From: Pseudomonas rubra
GTDB lineage: Bacteria; Pseudomonadota; Gammaproteobacteria; Pseudomonadales; Pseudomonadaceae
DNA length: 64,000 bases
Assembly (NCBI RefSeq): GCF_028656935.1
Contig: NZ_JAMDGZ010000013.1
Span: 1 to 64,000 of the forward strand
Direction of reading: 5' to 3'
Part shown: positions 55,646 to 64,000 of the stretch, piece by piece
Layout: every line of letters begins with the position of its first letter
Numbering within the stretch: the first letter of the stretch is position 1
The notes under the pieces: generated by a model
What the model was told of the DNA's origin: nothing
Database searches by the model: none
What the model saw: the letters and a program-made list of their open reading frames with translations, nothing else
Translations under genes and position numbers: made by a program

Positions 55646-56614
55646 TTACAGGAACTGCTCAGCGTAATGGCATGCCACCTGCCGCGTCCCCACCTGCCTG
55701 AACGCCGGTTCCTCAGCAGCACAACGCTCGGTCGCGTACGGGCAACGCTTGTGGAAGGCGCAGCCAGACGGCGGATTCAGCGGGTTGGGCAGCTCGCCGG
55801 AGATTTTGATCTTCGGTTTGAGCGGGTCCGGATGAATGGTCGGCGTGGCCGACAGCAACGCCTGGGTGTAAGGGTGCAGCGGCTTGTTGTAGATGTCCTC
55901 CTTGGGCCCCATTTCCGCCGGACGGCCCAGGTACATCACCAGCACCTGGTCGGCCACATGGCGCACTACCGCAAGGTTGTGGGAGATGAACACATAGGCG
56001 GTGTTGAACTCTTTCTGCAGGTCCATGAACAGGTTCAGCACCTGGGCCTGGATCGACACGTCGAGTGCGGACGTCGGCTCGTCGGCCACCAGCACTTTGG
56101 GTTGCAGCATCATTGCCCGGGCCAGAGCGATACGCTGGCGCTGACCACCGGAAAACATGTGCGGATAGCGCTGATAATGCTCAGGGCGCAGGCCGACCTG
56201 CTGCATCATCGCCTGGACCTTCGCGCGACGTTCGGCCCTGGACAGGTTGGTGTTGATCAGCAACGGCTCGCCCAGCTGGTCGCCGATCTTCTGCCGCGGG
56301 TTGAGCGAGGCATAGGGGCTCTGGAAGACCATCTGCACGTCCTTGCGCAACTGCTTGCGCTCGGCCTTGTTGGCCCCGGCGACTTCCTGGCCGGCAATTT
56401 TCAGCGAACCGGAGGAGGGCTCTTCGATCAGGGTCAGGGCGCGAGCCAGGGTCGACTTGCCACAGCCGGACTCACCGACCACGGCCAGGGTCTTGCCGGC
56501 TTCCAGTTCAAAGGACACACCGTTGAGTGCGCGTACCAGGGCATGGCCCTTGAACAGGCCACGGGAAACTTCGTAGTGACGGGTCAGTTCACGGGCGGTA
56601 AGGACGACAGTCAT
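55646..56614 (-). CDS. dppF: Dipeptide ABC transporter ATPase DppF
   Basis: The second ATPase of the oligopeptide importer, 322 residues from ATG 56614, overlapping the dppD stop by one base. Walker A GESGCGKSTLARAL, signature MFSGGQRQRIALARAMMLQP, Walker B VLVADEPTSALDVS. The C-terminal oligopeptide-transporter segment with CAFHKRCPYATERCA holds cysteines of the family Fe-S or structural motif. Last gene of the dpp operon. Confidence 0.95.
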   Translation of the reverse strand: MTVVLTARELTRHYEVSRGLFKGHALVRALNGVSFELEAGKTLAVVGESGCGKSTLARALTLIEEPSSGSLKIAGQEVAGANKAERKQLRKDVQMVFQSPYASLNPRQKIGDQLGEPLLINTNLSRAERRAKVQAMMQQVGLRPEHYQRYPHMFSGGQRQRIALARAMMLQPKVLVADEPTSALDVSIQAQVLNLFMDLQKEFNTAYVFISHNLAVVRHVADQVLVMYLGRPAEMGPKEDIYNKPLHPYTQALLSATPTIHPDPLKPKIKISGELPNPLNPPSGCAFHKRCPYATERCAAEEPAFRQVGTRQVACHYAEQFL

Positions 56615-57582
56615 TACGCCACCTCCTGGTTCAGCGGGTAGAAACAACGTACCTGGCTATGGGCCTGGGGATCGAGGGTTGGCCGTTGCCGACGGCAGCT
56701 GTCCTGCACATAGGGGCAGCGCGGTGAAAGCAGGCAGCCTTCAGGGCGGTCATAGCGCCCGGGGACGATGCCCGGCAGGGTCGCCAGGCGTTCGGCGCCT
56801 TCGCTGTGCTCGGGGATCGCGGCCAGCAGTGCTTCGCTGTAGGGGTGTGCCGGTACGTTGAACAGCTCCGGCACCTGGCCGACTTCCACAGCCTGGCCTG
56901 CGTACATCACGCAGACCCGTTTGGCGGTCTCGGCGACCACGGCAAGGTCGTGGGTGATCAGGATCAAGGCCATGTTCTGCTCTTTTTGCAGGTTGAGCAG
57001 CAGCTCCATGATCTGCGCCTGAATGGTCACGTCCAGGGCCGTGGTCGGTTCGTCGGCGATCAGCAGCTTGGGCTCGCCGGCAATCGCCATGGCGATCGCC
57101 ACCCGTTGGCTCATGCCGCCGGAAAGCTGGTGCGGGTAGGCGTTCAGGCGGCTTTCGGCGCCGGGGATTTCAACCTTCTTGAGCAGCTCCAGAGCGCGCT
57201 GGCGAGCGGCCTTGCCGCGCAGGCCCAGGTGTTGGCGCAGCACTTCCTCGATCTGGAAGCCCACGGTGTAGCTGGGGTTGAGCGCGGTCATCGGGTCCTG
57301 GAAGACCATCGCCATGTCCTTGCCCACCACCTTGCGCCGTTGCCGGCCGCTGAGCTTGAGCATGTTGGTACCGTCGAAGGTCAGGGCGTCGGCAGTGATA
57401 CGTCCGGGGGCGTCGATCAGGCCCATCAGCGCCATCATGGTCACTGACTTGCCCGAGCCCGACTCACCGACGATAGCCAGCACTTCCCCCTCATTGACCG
57501 TCAGGTCCAGGCCGTCGACCACCGGTACCGCATCGGCGTCGCCAAAGCGCACATTCAGATTTTTTATTTGTAGAAGTGACAT
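56614..57582 (-). CDS. dppD: Dipeptide ABC transporter ATPase DppD
   Basis: The first ATPase, 322 residues from ATG 57582 ([20 protein letters not shown]). Walker [20 protein letters not shown], signature [20 protein letters not shown], Walker [15 protein letters not shown], and the terminal cysteine motif [14 protein letters not shown]. It follows dppC after ten bases. Confidence 0.95.
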   Translation of the reverse strand: MSLLQIKNLNVRFGDADAVPVVDGLDLTVNEGEVLAIVGESGSGKSVTMMALMGLIDAPGRITADALTFDGTNMLKLSGRQRRKVVGKDMAMVFQDPMTALNPSYTVGFQIEEVLRQHLGLRGKAARQRALELLKKVEIPGAESRLNAYPHQLSGGMSQRVAIAMAIAGEPKLLIADEPTTALDVTIQAQIMELLLNLQKEQNMALILITHDLAVVAETAKRVCVMYAGQAVEVGQVPELFNVPAHPYSEALLAAIPEHSEGAERLATLPGIVPGRYDRPEGCLLSPRCPYVQDSCRRQRPTLDPQAHSQVRCFYPLNQEVA

Positions 57583-57592
57583 GGCGATCTCC

Positions 57593-58522
57593 TCAGGCGG
57601 CATTCTTGAGTTTCGGGTCCAGCGCATCGCGCAGTCCGTCACCCATCAGGTTGATTGCCAGCACGCTGAGCAAAATGGTCAGGCCAGGCAGGCTCACTAC
57701 CCACCAGGCGCGTTCGATGTAGTCGCGGGCCGAGGCCAGCATGGTGCCCCACTCGGGCGTTGGCGGTTGCACGCCCAGGCCGAGGAAGCCCAGGGCGGCG
57801 GCGTCGAGGATCGCCGAAGAGAAGCTCAAGGTGGCCTGCACGATCAACGGCGCCATGCAGTTGGGCAGCACGGTAACGAACATCAGCCGTGGCAGGCCGG
57901 CACCGGCCAGGCGGGCGGCGGTGACATAGTCGCGGTTCAGTTCAATCATCACCGCTGCACGGGTCAGGCGCACATAGGACGGCAGCGAGACAATGGCAAT
58001 GGCGATCACGGTGTTGATCAGGCCAGGGCCGAGGATGGCGACAATCGCCACTGCCAGCAGCAACGAGGGCAGGGCCAGCATCACGTCCATCAGGCGCATG
58101 ATCGACGGCCCGAGGATGCGCGGGAAGAACCCGGCCAACAGGCCGAGGAAGATCCCCGGGATCAGCGAGATCACCACCGACGACAGGCCGATCAGCAGCG
58201 ACAGTCGCGAGCCCTGGATCAGTCGCGAGAGCAGGTCGCGGCCCAGTTCGTCGGTACCGAGGATGAACTGCCAGTTGCCGCCTTCGAGCCACACCGGTGG
58301 GGTCAGGAGGAAGTCACGGTACTGCTCGCTGGGACTGTGCGGGGCGACCCAGGGTGCAAACAGCGCGCAAAACACGATCAGGCTCATGAACATCAGCCCG
58401 GCGACCGCGCCCTTGTTGCGCGAGAAGGCCTGCCAGAACTCCTTGTACGGCGAAGGGTAGAGCAGGCTCGTGTCGACGGCGGTGGCCGGGGTGGTGACAG
58501 ATTTCGGAAGTGGGGTAGTCAT
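57593..58522 (-). CDS. dppC: Dipeptide ABC transporter permease DppC
   Basis: The 309-residue inner-membrane permease starts at ATG 58522. It has an N-terminal helix ([20 protein letters not shown]), the [20 protein letters not shown] block typical of DppC/OppC and the ATPase-contact loop [20 protein letters not shown]. It follows dppB by ten bases. Confidence 0.95.
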   Translation of the reverse strand: MTTPLPKSVTTPATAVDTSLLYPSPYKEFWQAFSRNKGAVAGLMFMSLIVFCALFAPWVAPHSPSEQYRDFLLTPPVWLEGGNWQFILGTDELGRDLLSRLIQGSRLSLLIGLSSVVISLIPGIFLGLLAGFFPRILGPSIMRLMDVMLALPSLLLAVAIVAILGPGLINTVIAIAIVSLPSYVRLTRAAVMIELNRDYVTAARLAGAGLPRLMFVTVLPNCMAPLIVQATLSFSSAILDAAALGFLGLGVQPPTPEWGTMLASARDYIERAWWVVSLPGLTILLSVLAINLMGDGLRDALDPKLKNAA

Positions 58523-58532
58523 GACAAAGGCC

Positions 58533-59543
58533 TCAGCGCTGATGACGGATGCGTGGGTTGGCCAGGCCGTAGAGGATGTCCACGACGAAGTTGACCAGGA
58601 TCACCAGGCAGGCAATCAACAGGATGCCGTTCTGTACCACAGGGTAGTCACGGGCGCCGATGGCTTCGATCAGCCACTTGCCGATGCCCGGCCAGGAAAA
58701 GATGGTTTCGGTCAGCACGGCACCGGCGAGCAGGGTGCCAACTTGCAGGCCGAACACCGTCAGTACCGGAATCAGTGCGTTGCGCAGGCCGTGCACGAAC
58801 ACCACCCGGGCGGGCGACAGGCCTTTGGCGCGGGCGGTGCGGATGTAATCTTCGCGCAGCACTTCGAGCATCGAGGAGCGGGTCATCCGCGCGATCACTG
58901 CCAGCGGGATGGTACCCAGCACGATGGCCGGCAGAATCAGGTGCATCAGCGCGTCCTTGAAGGCCCCTTCTTCGCCGCTGAGCAGGGTGTCGATGAGCAT
59001 GAAGCCGGTTTTCGGCTCGATGTCGTAAAGCAGGTCGATGCGTCCGGACACCGGGGTCCAGCCCAGGCTTACCGAGAAGAACATGATCAGGATCAGGCCC
59101 CACCAGAAGATCGGCATCGAGTAGCCGGCCAGCGAGATGCCCATGACCCCGTGGTCAAACAGCGATCCGCGCTTGAGCGCCGCGATCACCCCGGCCAGCA
59201 GGCCGATGATGCCGGCGAAGAACAAGGCCGCCAAGGCCAGCTCCAGAGTCGCCGGGAACAGGGCGAGGAACTCGGTCCAGACGCTTTCGCGGGTGCGCAG
59301 CGACTCGCCAAGGTCACCCTGGGCGAGCTTGCTGACGTAGTCCAGGTACTGTTCGGGCAGCGGCTTGTTCAGCCCCAGGCGTTCCATGGCCTGGGCGTGC
59401 ATTTCCGGGTCGACCCGGCGCTCACCCATCATGACCTCCACCGGGTCGCCGGGTATCAGCCGTATGAGCGCAAACGTCAGCAACGTGATGCCGAAGAAGG
59501 TCGGGATCAGCAATCCCAGTCGCCGGGCAATAAAACTAAACAT
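58533..59543 (-). CDS. dppB: Dipeptide ABC transporter permease DppB
   Basis: The 336-residue permease starts at ATG 59543 (MFSFIARRLGLLIPTFFGIT), with the GDPVEVMMGERRVDPEMHAQ block and the contact loop RAKGLSPARVVFVHGLRNAL. It opens the dppB-dppC-dppD-dppF order on the minus strand, downstream of a binding-protein gene. Confidence 0.95.
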   Translation of the reverse strand: MFSFIARRLGLLIPTFFGITLLTFALIRLIPGDPVEVMMGERRVDPEMHAQAMERLGLNKPLPEQYLDYVSKLAQGDLGESLRTRESVWTEFLALFPATLELALAALFFAGIIGLLAGVIAALKRGSLFDHGVMGISLAGYSMPIFWWGLILIMFFSVSLGWTPVSGRIDLLYDIEPKTGFMLIDTLLSGEEGAFKDALMHLILPAIVLGTIPLAVIARMTRSSMLEVLREDYIRTARAKGLSPARVVFVHGLRNALIPVLTVFGLQVGTLLAGAVLTETIFSWPGIGKWLIEAIGARDYPVVQNGILLIACLVILVNFVVDILYGLANPRIRHQR

Positions 59544-59617
59544 CTTCTGAAGTACCTCATCAGCCGGTCAGGCATGTCCACCGGCACCCGGGTAGGGCGC
59601 CGGCGGTCGTTCTTGTT

Positions 59618-61213
59618 CTACTTCACCTGGGTAGTGGCGAAGTTGTTATTGGTGAGGGGGTTGATGTGATACCCCTCAACGTTGTCGCGCATGGCGGTAA
59701 ACATCTGCGGATGGGCCATGCTGATCCACGGTTGATCTTCATCGTACACCGCCAGGGCCTTTACATAGAGCGCTGCGCGCTCATTGTTGTCGGTGACCTC
59801 GCGGGCCTTGCTGATCAGCTTCTGGAAGTCTTTATTGCACCAGCGCGAGTAGTTCTCGCCACTCTTCACCGCATCGCAGCTCAGCAGCGGGCTGAGGAAG
59901 TTGTCCGGATCGCCGTTGTCGCTGGCCCAGCCGGCCGAAACCATATCGGCTTCGCCCTTTTTGGCCCGGCGCAGCATCTCGGCCCATTCCATCACCCGGA
60001 TATCCACGGTCAGGCCGATCTTGGCCAGGTCCGCCTGGAGCATCTCGGCGCTCAGGCGCGGGTTGGGGTTGGTCGGGCCGCCGCCGTTGCGGGTGAACAG
60101 GGTCAGCACCGTGCCGTCCGGCACGCCGGCTTCCTTGAGCAGGGCACGAGCCTTGTCGAGATCGCGGGGCGGGTTCTTGTTCTCGGTGTTGTAGCCAATC
60201 ATGCTCGGTGGGTAAGGGTTGACCGCAACCAGCGCGTTGCCCTTGCCAAACAGGCTGTCAACGTGGGTCTGGCGGTCGAAAGCGATGTTGATCGCTCTGC
60301 GCACGCGCACATCGCTCAGGTACTTGTGTTCGGTGTTGAGCGAGATGTAGCCGGTGGTCAGCGCTTCCATCTCGGCCACTTTCAATTTGGGGTCGTTCTT
60401 GATGCTGGGGATGTCATCAGGTTTGGGATACAGCGCCACCTGGCACTCGTTGGCCCTGAGCTTTTGCAGGCGCACATTGTTGTCGTTGGCGATAGCGAAA
60501 ATCAGGGCATCGGCGGGTGGCTTGCCGCGGAAGTAATCCGGGTTGGGTTTGTAGCGAACCTGGGCGTCCTTGTTGTAGCGCTGGAAGATGAATGGGCCGG
60601 TGCCGATCGGTTTGCTGTTGAGGTCGGCGGTCTTGTCGGCCTTGAGCAACTGGTCGCCGTACTCGGCGGAGTAGATCGAGGTGAAGGCCATGGCCAGGTC
60701 ACGCAGGAAGGGTGCTTCGGGGCGAGTCAGGGAGAAGACTACAGTGTGATCGTCGGTCTTCTCGACGCTTTTAAGCAGGTCCTTGAACCCCATGCTTTCA
60801 AAGTAAGGGAAGCCGATGCTGGTCTTTTTGTGCCACGGGTGATTCGGGTCCAGCTGTCGTCGGAAACTCCACAACACGTCGTCGGCATTCATCTCGCGCG
60901 TGGGTGTGAAGTACTCGGTGGTGTGGAACTTGACCCCTTCGCGCAGGTGGAAGGTATAGGTCAGGCCGTCGTCACTGATGTCCCAGCGTTCGGCCAGGGC
61001 CGGCTGGATATCGGTGGTACCGGGACGGAAGTCGACCAGGCGGTTGAAGATTGTCTCGGCAGAGGCGTCGGCGGTCACGGCGGTGGTGTACTGGACGATA
61101 TCGAAGCCTTCCGGGCTGGCCTCGGTACACACCACCAGCGGCTTGGCCGACAGGCCTGCCGCGGTACTCAACAGGACGGCTGCCAGGGCAGCCTGTAGCG
61201 GTAGCAATTTCAT
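59618..61213 (-). CDS. dppA: Dipeptide ABC transporter periplasmic binding protein DppA-like
   Basis: The 531-residue family 5 solute-binding protein has a signal peptide ending STAAGLSAKPL, then LVVCTEASPEGFDIVQYTTA, LRKGVKFHTT-like LREGVKFHTTEYFTPTREMN and NKDFQKLISKAREVTD. AGGAGG precedes the ATG at 61213. It matches DppA more than OppA. It lies between an OprD porin and the permease genes, so peptides may pass porin, then this protein, then DppBCDF. Confidence 0.94.
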   Translation of the reverse strand: MKLLPLQAALAAVLLSTAAGLSAKPLVVCTEASPEGFDIVQYTTAVTADASAETIFNRLVDFRPGTTDIQPALAERWDISDDGLTYTFHLREGVKFHTTEYFTPTREMNADDVLWSFRRQLDPNHPWHKKTSIGFPYFESMGFKDLLKSVEKTDDHTVVFSLTRPEAPFLRDLAMAFTSIYSAEYGDQLLKADKTADLNSKPIGTGPFIFQRYNKDAQVRYKPNPDYFRGKPPADALIFAIANDNNVRLQKLRANECQVALYPKPDDIPSIKNDPKLKVAEMEALTTGYISLNTEHKYLSDVRVRRAINIAFDRQTHVDSLFGKGNALVAVNPYPPSMIGYNTENKNPPRDLDKARALLKEAGVPDGTVLTLFTRNGGGPTNPNPRLSAEMLQADLAKIGLTVDIRVMEWAEMLRRAKKGEADMVSAGWASDNGDPDNFLSPLLSCDAVKSGENYSRWCNKDFQKLISKAREVTDNNERAALYVKALAVYDEDQPWISMAHPQMFTAMRDNVEGYHINPLTNNNFATTQVK

Positions 61214-61286
61214 GAAACCTCCTGCAATCGATTTACCAGAGTAGTCGTCCCGGTCGATTCGATGAACCGACCGGGGCCGCCGGGGT

Positions 61287-62666
61287 TTAAAGAATGTTGA
61301 ATGGAATGGTGGTTACGACGCGAAACTCATCCAGGCTGCCGTCGCCCTGGTTCTTGCTGGCCCGGTGCGCGGTGTAGGTGGCGCGGATGGTGGTGTCCTT
61401 GAGCGTGCCACTTTGCACCGCGTAGCTGGTGCCGATGCCCCACTCATAGTGGTTCTCGTCATCCAGTTTTTTCACGTCGTAGCCGCTGCCGGTGTAGTGC
61501 GTACCGTCAATGCCCCAGCCGCGGGCGTTGTACAGGTTGAACTTGAGGCCGGGTACACCGTACTGGGCCATGTTCAGCACGTAGGCGATCTGCATCGACT
61601 TTTCGTTCGGGCCGTTGAAGTCCGAGAGCAGGGAGTTGGCCAGGAAGATCGCGTTGGTGTCGTGCAGGTAGTCGAAGTACTCGTTACCGTTGACCTGCTG
61701 GTAGGCGAAGGTCAGGTTGTGGGCCTGGTGGGTCAGGCCGAACGAGAGACTGTAGGTGTCGTTGTCGATGTCGCCGAGCTGGCTTTTGCCTTCATCCTTG
61801 GTCTTGTAGTAGTTCAGACCAGTGGTCAGGCTCAGCACCGAGCTGTCGCCCAGCTCGTGGGTGGCGCCGAAGTAGTACTGGTTCCACAGGTCTTCGACGT
61901 TGGACACGTAGAAGGCGGTTTTCAGGCTCTTCAGTGGCTGGTAGTTCACACCGGCGATGTTGACGTGGTCGGCGTCAAAGGCGCGATCACCGTACTCGGC
62001 AACAAATTTGCTGGTGCCCTGTTCGGTCCGGGTCGAGAGCCGGTCGAAGGTCCCGAAGTCAAAGGACAGGTTGTCGAATTCTTCGCTGTGAAGGCTCACC
62101 CCTTCGAAGCTCGATGGCAATGCGCGGTTGCCGATGAAGGCCAGTACCGGGGTATCCATCGACTGCCGGCCGGCGGTCAGGGTGGTATTGGACACCCGCG
62201 CCTTGACGTTGGCCAGGCCCATCTTGCTCCACTGGCCGATGACGTCGCCGTCACTGTGGGTCAGGGTCCGGTTGTTGGGGCCGGCGACAGCGGCGCGGCC
62301 ACGTTCCAGGGCAATGGCGTTATAGGCCGCCACTTCGGTGCTGAAACCGACCGTGCCTTCGGTAAAGCCCGAGGTGTAGTTGAGGATGGTGCCCTGCACC
62401 CAGTTGTCGCGGCTGTGGGTGGTGCGCTGCGTACCATCGCTCTTGTAGTACTTCCACAGTGGCGCGCGGGTGGCGCGTTCACGGGCGTACCAGTTGCGTG
62501 TCGAGCCGGACAGGCTCTGGCCTTCAATGAAGCCCTTGGCCTCGTCCTGGGCACTGGTGGACTTGACGCTGACCGGAACGAAGTCCTGGCTGACGGGTTC
62601 GGCCTGGGCTACGGCTGACAGGCCACTGAGGGACAATGCCAGTACTGCGGTTTTGGTTCGTCTCAA
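61287..62666 (-). CDS. opdP: OprD-family porin, OpdP-like (dipeptide)
   Basis: A 459-residue outer-membrane specific channel. It starts at TTG 62666 with GGGAG seven bases upstream; the signal peptide MRRTKTAVLALSLSGLSAVA continues to QAEP. OprD features: GFIEGQSLSGSTRNWYARER, TPVLAFIGNRALPSSFEGVS, HYEWGIGTSYAVQSGTLKDT and the final FNIL. Its place inside the dipeptide importer cluster matches P. aeruginosa OpdP, which takes up Gly-Glu dipeptide. Confidence 0.92.
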   Translation of the reverse strand: MRRTKTAVLALSLSGLSAVAQAEPVSQDFVPVSVKSTSAQDEAKGFIEGQSLSGSTRNWYARERATRAPLWKYYKSDGTQRTTHSRDNWVQGTILNYTSGFTEGTVGFSTEVAAYNAIALERGRAAVAGPNNRTLTHSDGDVIGQWSKMGLANVKARVSNTTLTAGRQSMDTPVLAFIGNRALPSSFEGVSLHSEEFDNLSFDFGTFDRLSTRTEQGTSKFVAEYGDRAFDADHVNIAGVNYQPLKSLKTAFYVSNVEDLWNQYYFGATHELGDSSVLSLTTGLNYYKTKDEGKSQLGDIDNDTYSLSFGLTHQAHNLTFAYQQVNGNEYFDYLHDTNAIFLANSLLSDFNGPNEKSMQIAYVLNMAQYGVPGLKFNLYNARGWGIDGTHYTGSGYDVKKLDDENHYEWGIGTSYAVQSGTLKDTTIRATYTAHRASKNQGDGSLDEFRVVTTIPFNIL

Positions 62667-62832
62667 GGTAAAGCTCCCTTTCTTTTCTTTTTGTAGTTAC
62701 CGCCTGGCCTTATGAGCCGGGCGTCTTGCCGGTTGGAACAAGGGTTGCAAACGAGTTGTGCAAGGCATTCGGGTATCTTCAGGCTGAACGCCGACGCGAG
62801 GGTGCGGTACACCCCCGTGAACGGTTCAGGTT

Positions 62833-64000
62833 CTATTCGGTACTGACGCCTGAGAAGTTGTTGCGTCCGAAAGGACTTACCTTGAAATCCACGACCTTGG
62901 CACTGAGCGGCTGGTTGACCGTCGAGTGGGCGATCGGGGTAATGGGCAATTGCTGTTTCAGGCGCTGTTGCGCCTGTTGGTAAAGGGAGGTGCGTTGCTC
63001 GCGATCGGTAATGGTCTTGGCTTTCTTGACCAGTGCGTCGTACTGCGGGTCGCACCACATGGAGTAGTTGTTGCTGCCAATCGCGTCGCAGCTGTACAGG
63101 GTGCCCAGCCAGTTGTCCGGGTCACCGTTGTCGCCGGTCCAGCCGATCAGCGAGATATCGTGTTCACCGTCCTTGGTGCGCTTGAGGTATTCGCCCCATT
63201 CGTAGCTGACGATTTTCACTTTCAAGCCGACCTTGCCCCAGTCGGCCTGGAGCATTTCGGCCATCAGCTTGGCGTTGGGGTTGTACGGGCGTTGCACGGG
63301 CATGGCCCAAAGAGTGATTTCGGTACCTTCCTTGACCCCGGCGGCCTTGAGCAGTTCGCGAGCCTTGTCCGGGTTGTAGCCGGCATCCTTGAGGGTTTCG
63401 TCGTAGGACCACTGGGTTGGCGGCATGCTGCCAACCGCCAGTTGCCCGGCGTGCTGGTACACCGCCTTGACGATGGCCGGCTTGTTCACCGCCATGTCCA
63501 TGGCCTGGCGCACTTCAAGCTGGTCGAAGGGTTTGTGTTGCACGTTGTAGGCGATGTAGCCGAGGTTGAAACCGGGCTTTTCAATGACCTGCAGTTTTGG
63601 GTCGTTCTTCAGTGCGTCGAGGTCAGCCGGTCGTGGGTGCAGGGTGACCTGGCATTCGTTCTTGCGCAGCTTCTGGATGCGTACCGAGGGGTCGGTGTTG
63701 ATCGAGAAGATCAGGTTGTCGATCTTCACCTGGCTCGGGTCCCAATACTCCTTGTTGCCCTTGTAGCGAATCTGCGAGTCCTTCTGGTAGCGCTGGAACA
63801 CGAACGGGCCGGTGCCGATCGGTTTCTGGTTGATGTCGCTGGGGCGCCCGGAGCTCGTGAGCTGCTCGGCGTATTCAGCCGAAAGCACGGCGGCAAAACT
63901 CATCGCCAGGTTTTGCACAAAGGCGGCATCAACACTGTTGAGGGTGAAGACAACCGTCATCGGCCCGGTTTTTTCGACCCGGGCGATGTTCTTGTCCAGG
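62833..64000 (-). CDS. Second dipeptide-type periplasmic binding protein (5' end beyond window)
   Basis: Only the C-terminal 389 or so residues are in the window. The frame runs open through position 64000 (LDKNIARVEKTGPMTVVFTL), so the N-terminus and signal lie outside. Family 5 binding-protein blocks are PIGTGPFVFQRYQKDSQIRY, NIGYIAYNVQHKP-like NLGYIAYNVQHKPFDQLEVR and LIGWTGDNGDPDNWLGTLYS. It is a paralog of the DppA-like protein at 59618, with similar motifs (WTGDNGDPDNWL against WASDNGDPDNFL). Likely a second ligand specificity for the same DppBCDF. Confidence 0.92.
   Translation of the reverse strand, partial: LDKNIARVEKTGPMTVVFTLNSVDAAFVQNLAMSFAAVLSAEYAEQLTSSGRPSDINQKPIGTGPFVFQRYQKDSQIRYKGNKEYWDPSQVKIDNLIFSINTDPSVRIQKLRKNECQVTLHPRPADLDALKNDPKLQVIEKPGFNLGYIAYNVQHKPFDQLEVRQAMDMAVNKPAIVKAVYQHAGQLAVGSMPPTQWSYDETLKDAGYNPDKARELLKAAGVKEGTEITLWAMPVQRPYNPNAKLMAEMLQADWGKVGLKVKIVSYEWGEYLKRTKDGEHDISLIGWTGDNGDPDNWLGTLYSCDAIGSNNYSMWCDPQYDALVKKAKTITDREQRTSLYQQAQQRLKQQLPITPIAHSTVNQPLSAKVVDFKVSPFGRNNFSGVSTE

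Noticed and set aside
59666..61198. 510-codon open frame opposite the DppA-like gene
   Set aside because: It is an antisense shadow; dppA has a signal peptide, AGGAGG and family motifs, and this frame has none.

Overview
The window reads as chromosomal DNA of a fluorescent pseudomonad, most likely of the Pseudomonas putida group. The grounds are high G+C coding bias, abundant GTG and TTG starts, Pseudomonas-type REP palindromes, and a gene order I recall from P. putida-like genomes: queA-tgt-yajC-secD-secF, then the isc operon, then rlmN-pilW-rodZ-ispG-hisS-yfgM-bamB-der. This assignment is an inference from memory, not from a database comparison.

Layout. Positions 1-810 hold an asymmetric heptamer hairpin, a doubtful small ORF and a tRNA-Leu(CAA) on the minus strand with its own promoter and terminator. 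Positions 813-6225 carry tRNA queuosine modification (queA, tgt) and Sec translocation genes (yajC, secD, secF). A glycine-zipper envelope protein, suhB (minus), trmJ and cysE follow. Positions 9637-15233 are the iron-sulfur cluster operon iscR-iscS-iscU-iscA-hscB-hscA-fdx-iscX, with an IscR-type operator over its promoter. Positions 15272-24566 are the ndk to der housekeeping run.

From 24743 on the content is more adaptive. It includes an aminotransferase/omega-amidase pair, an iron-uptake block (PepSY-flavodoxin reductase, PiuA-type receptor, PiuC-type hydroxylase, Sel1 protein), a pair of unrecognised paralogous small proteins (33522-34738), ornithine decarboxylase speC, and an ECF sigma/FecR/FecA-type cell-surface signalling set behind a Fur-like site. 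After these come a betaine/choline-type ABC importer, a HigB/HigA-like toxin-antitoxin pair with a palindromic operator, prfC, and a 1555-residue toxin-like protein with a C-terminal HExxH metalloprotease signature. The window ends with a polyamine-type cluster (binding protein, cupin, FAD oxidoreductase, NTF2-AraC regulator) and a dipeptide importer dppFDCB with binding proteins and an OprD-family porin. The last gene runs off the window end.

The core genes form coherent operons. The most unusual items are the large toxin-like protein with its repeated N-terminal motif and aspzincin-like site, the tandem CTTPG paralogs, the self-contained toxin-antitoxin operator, and an isc terminator whose loop carries a TATAAT box placed to serve ndk.
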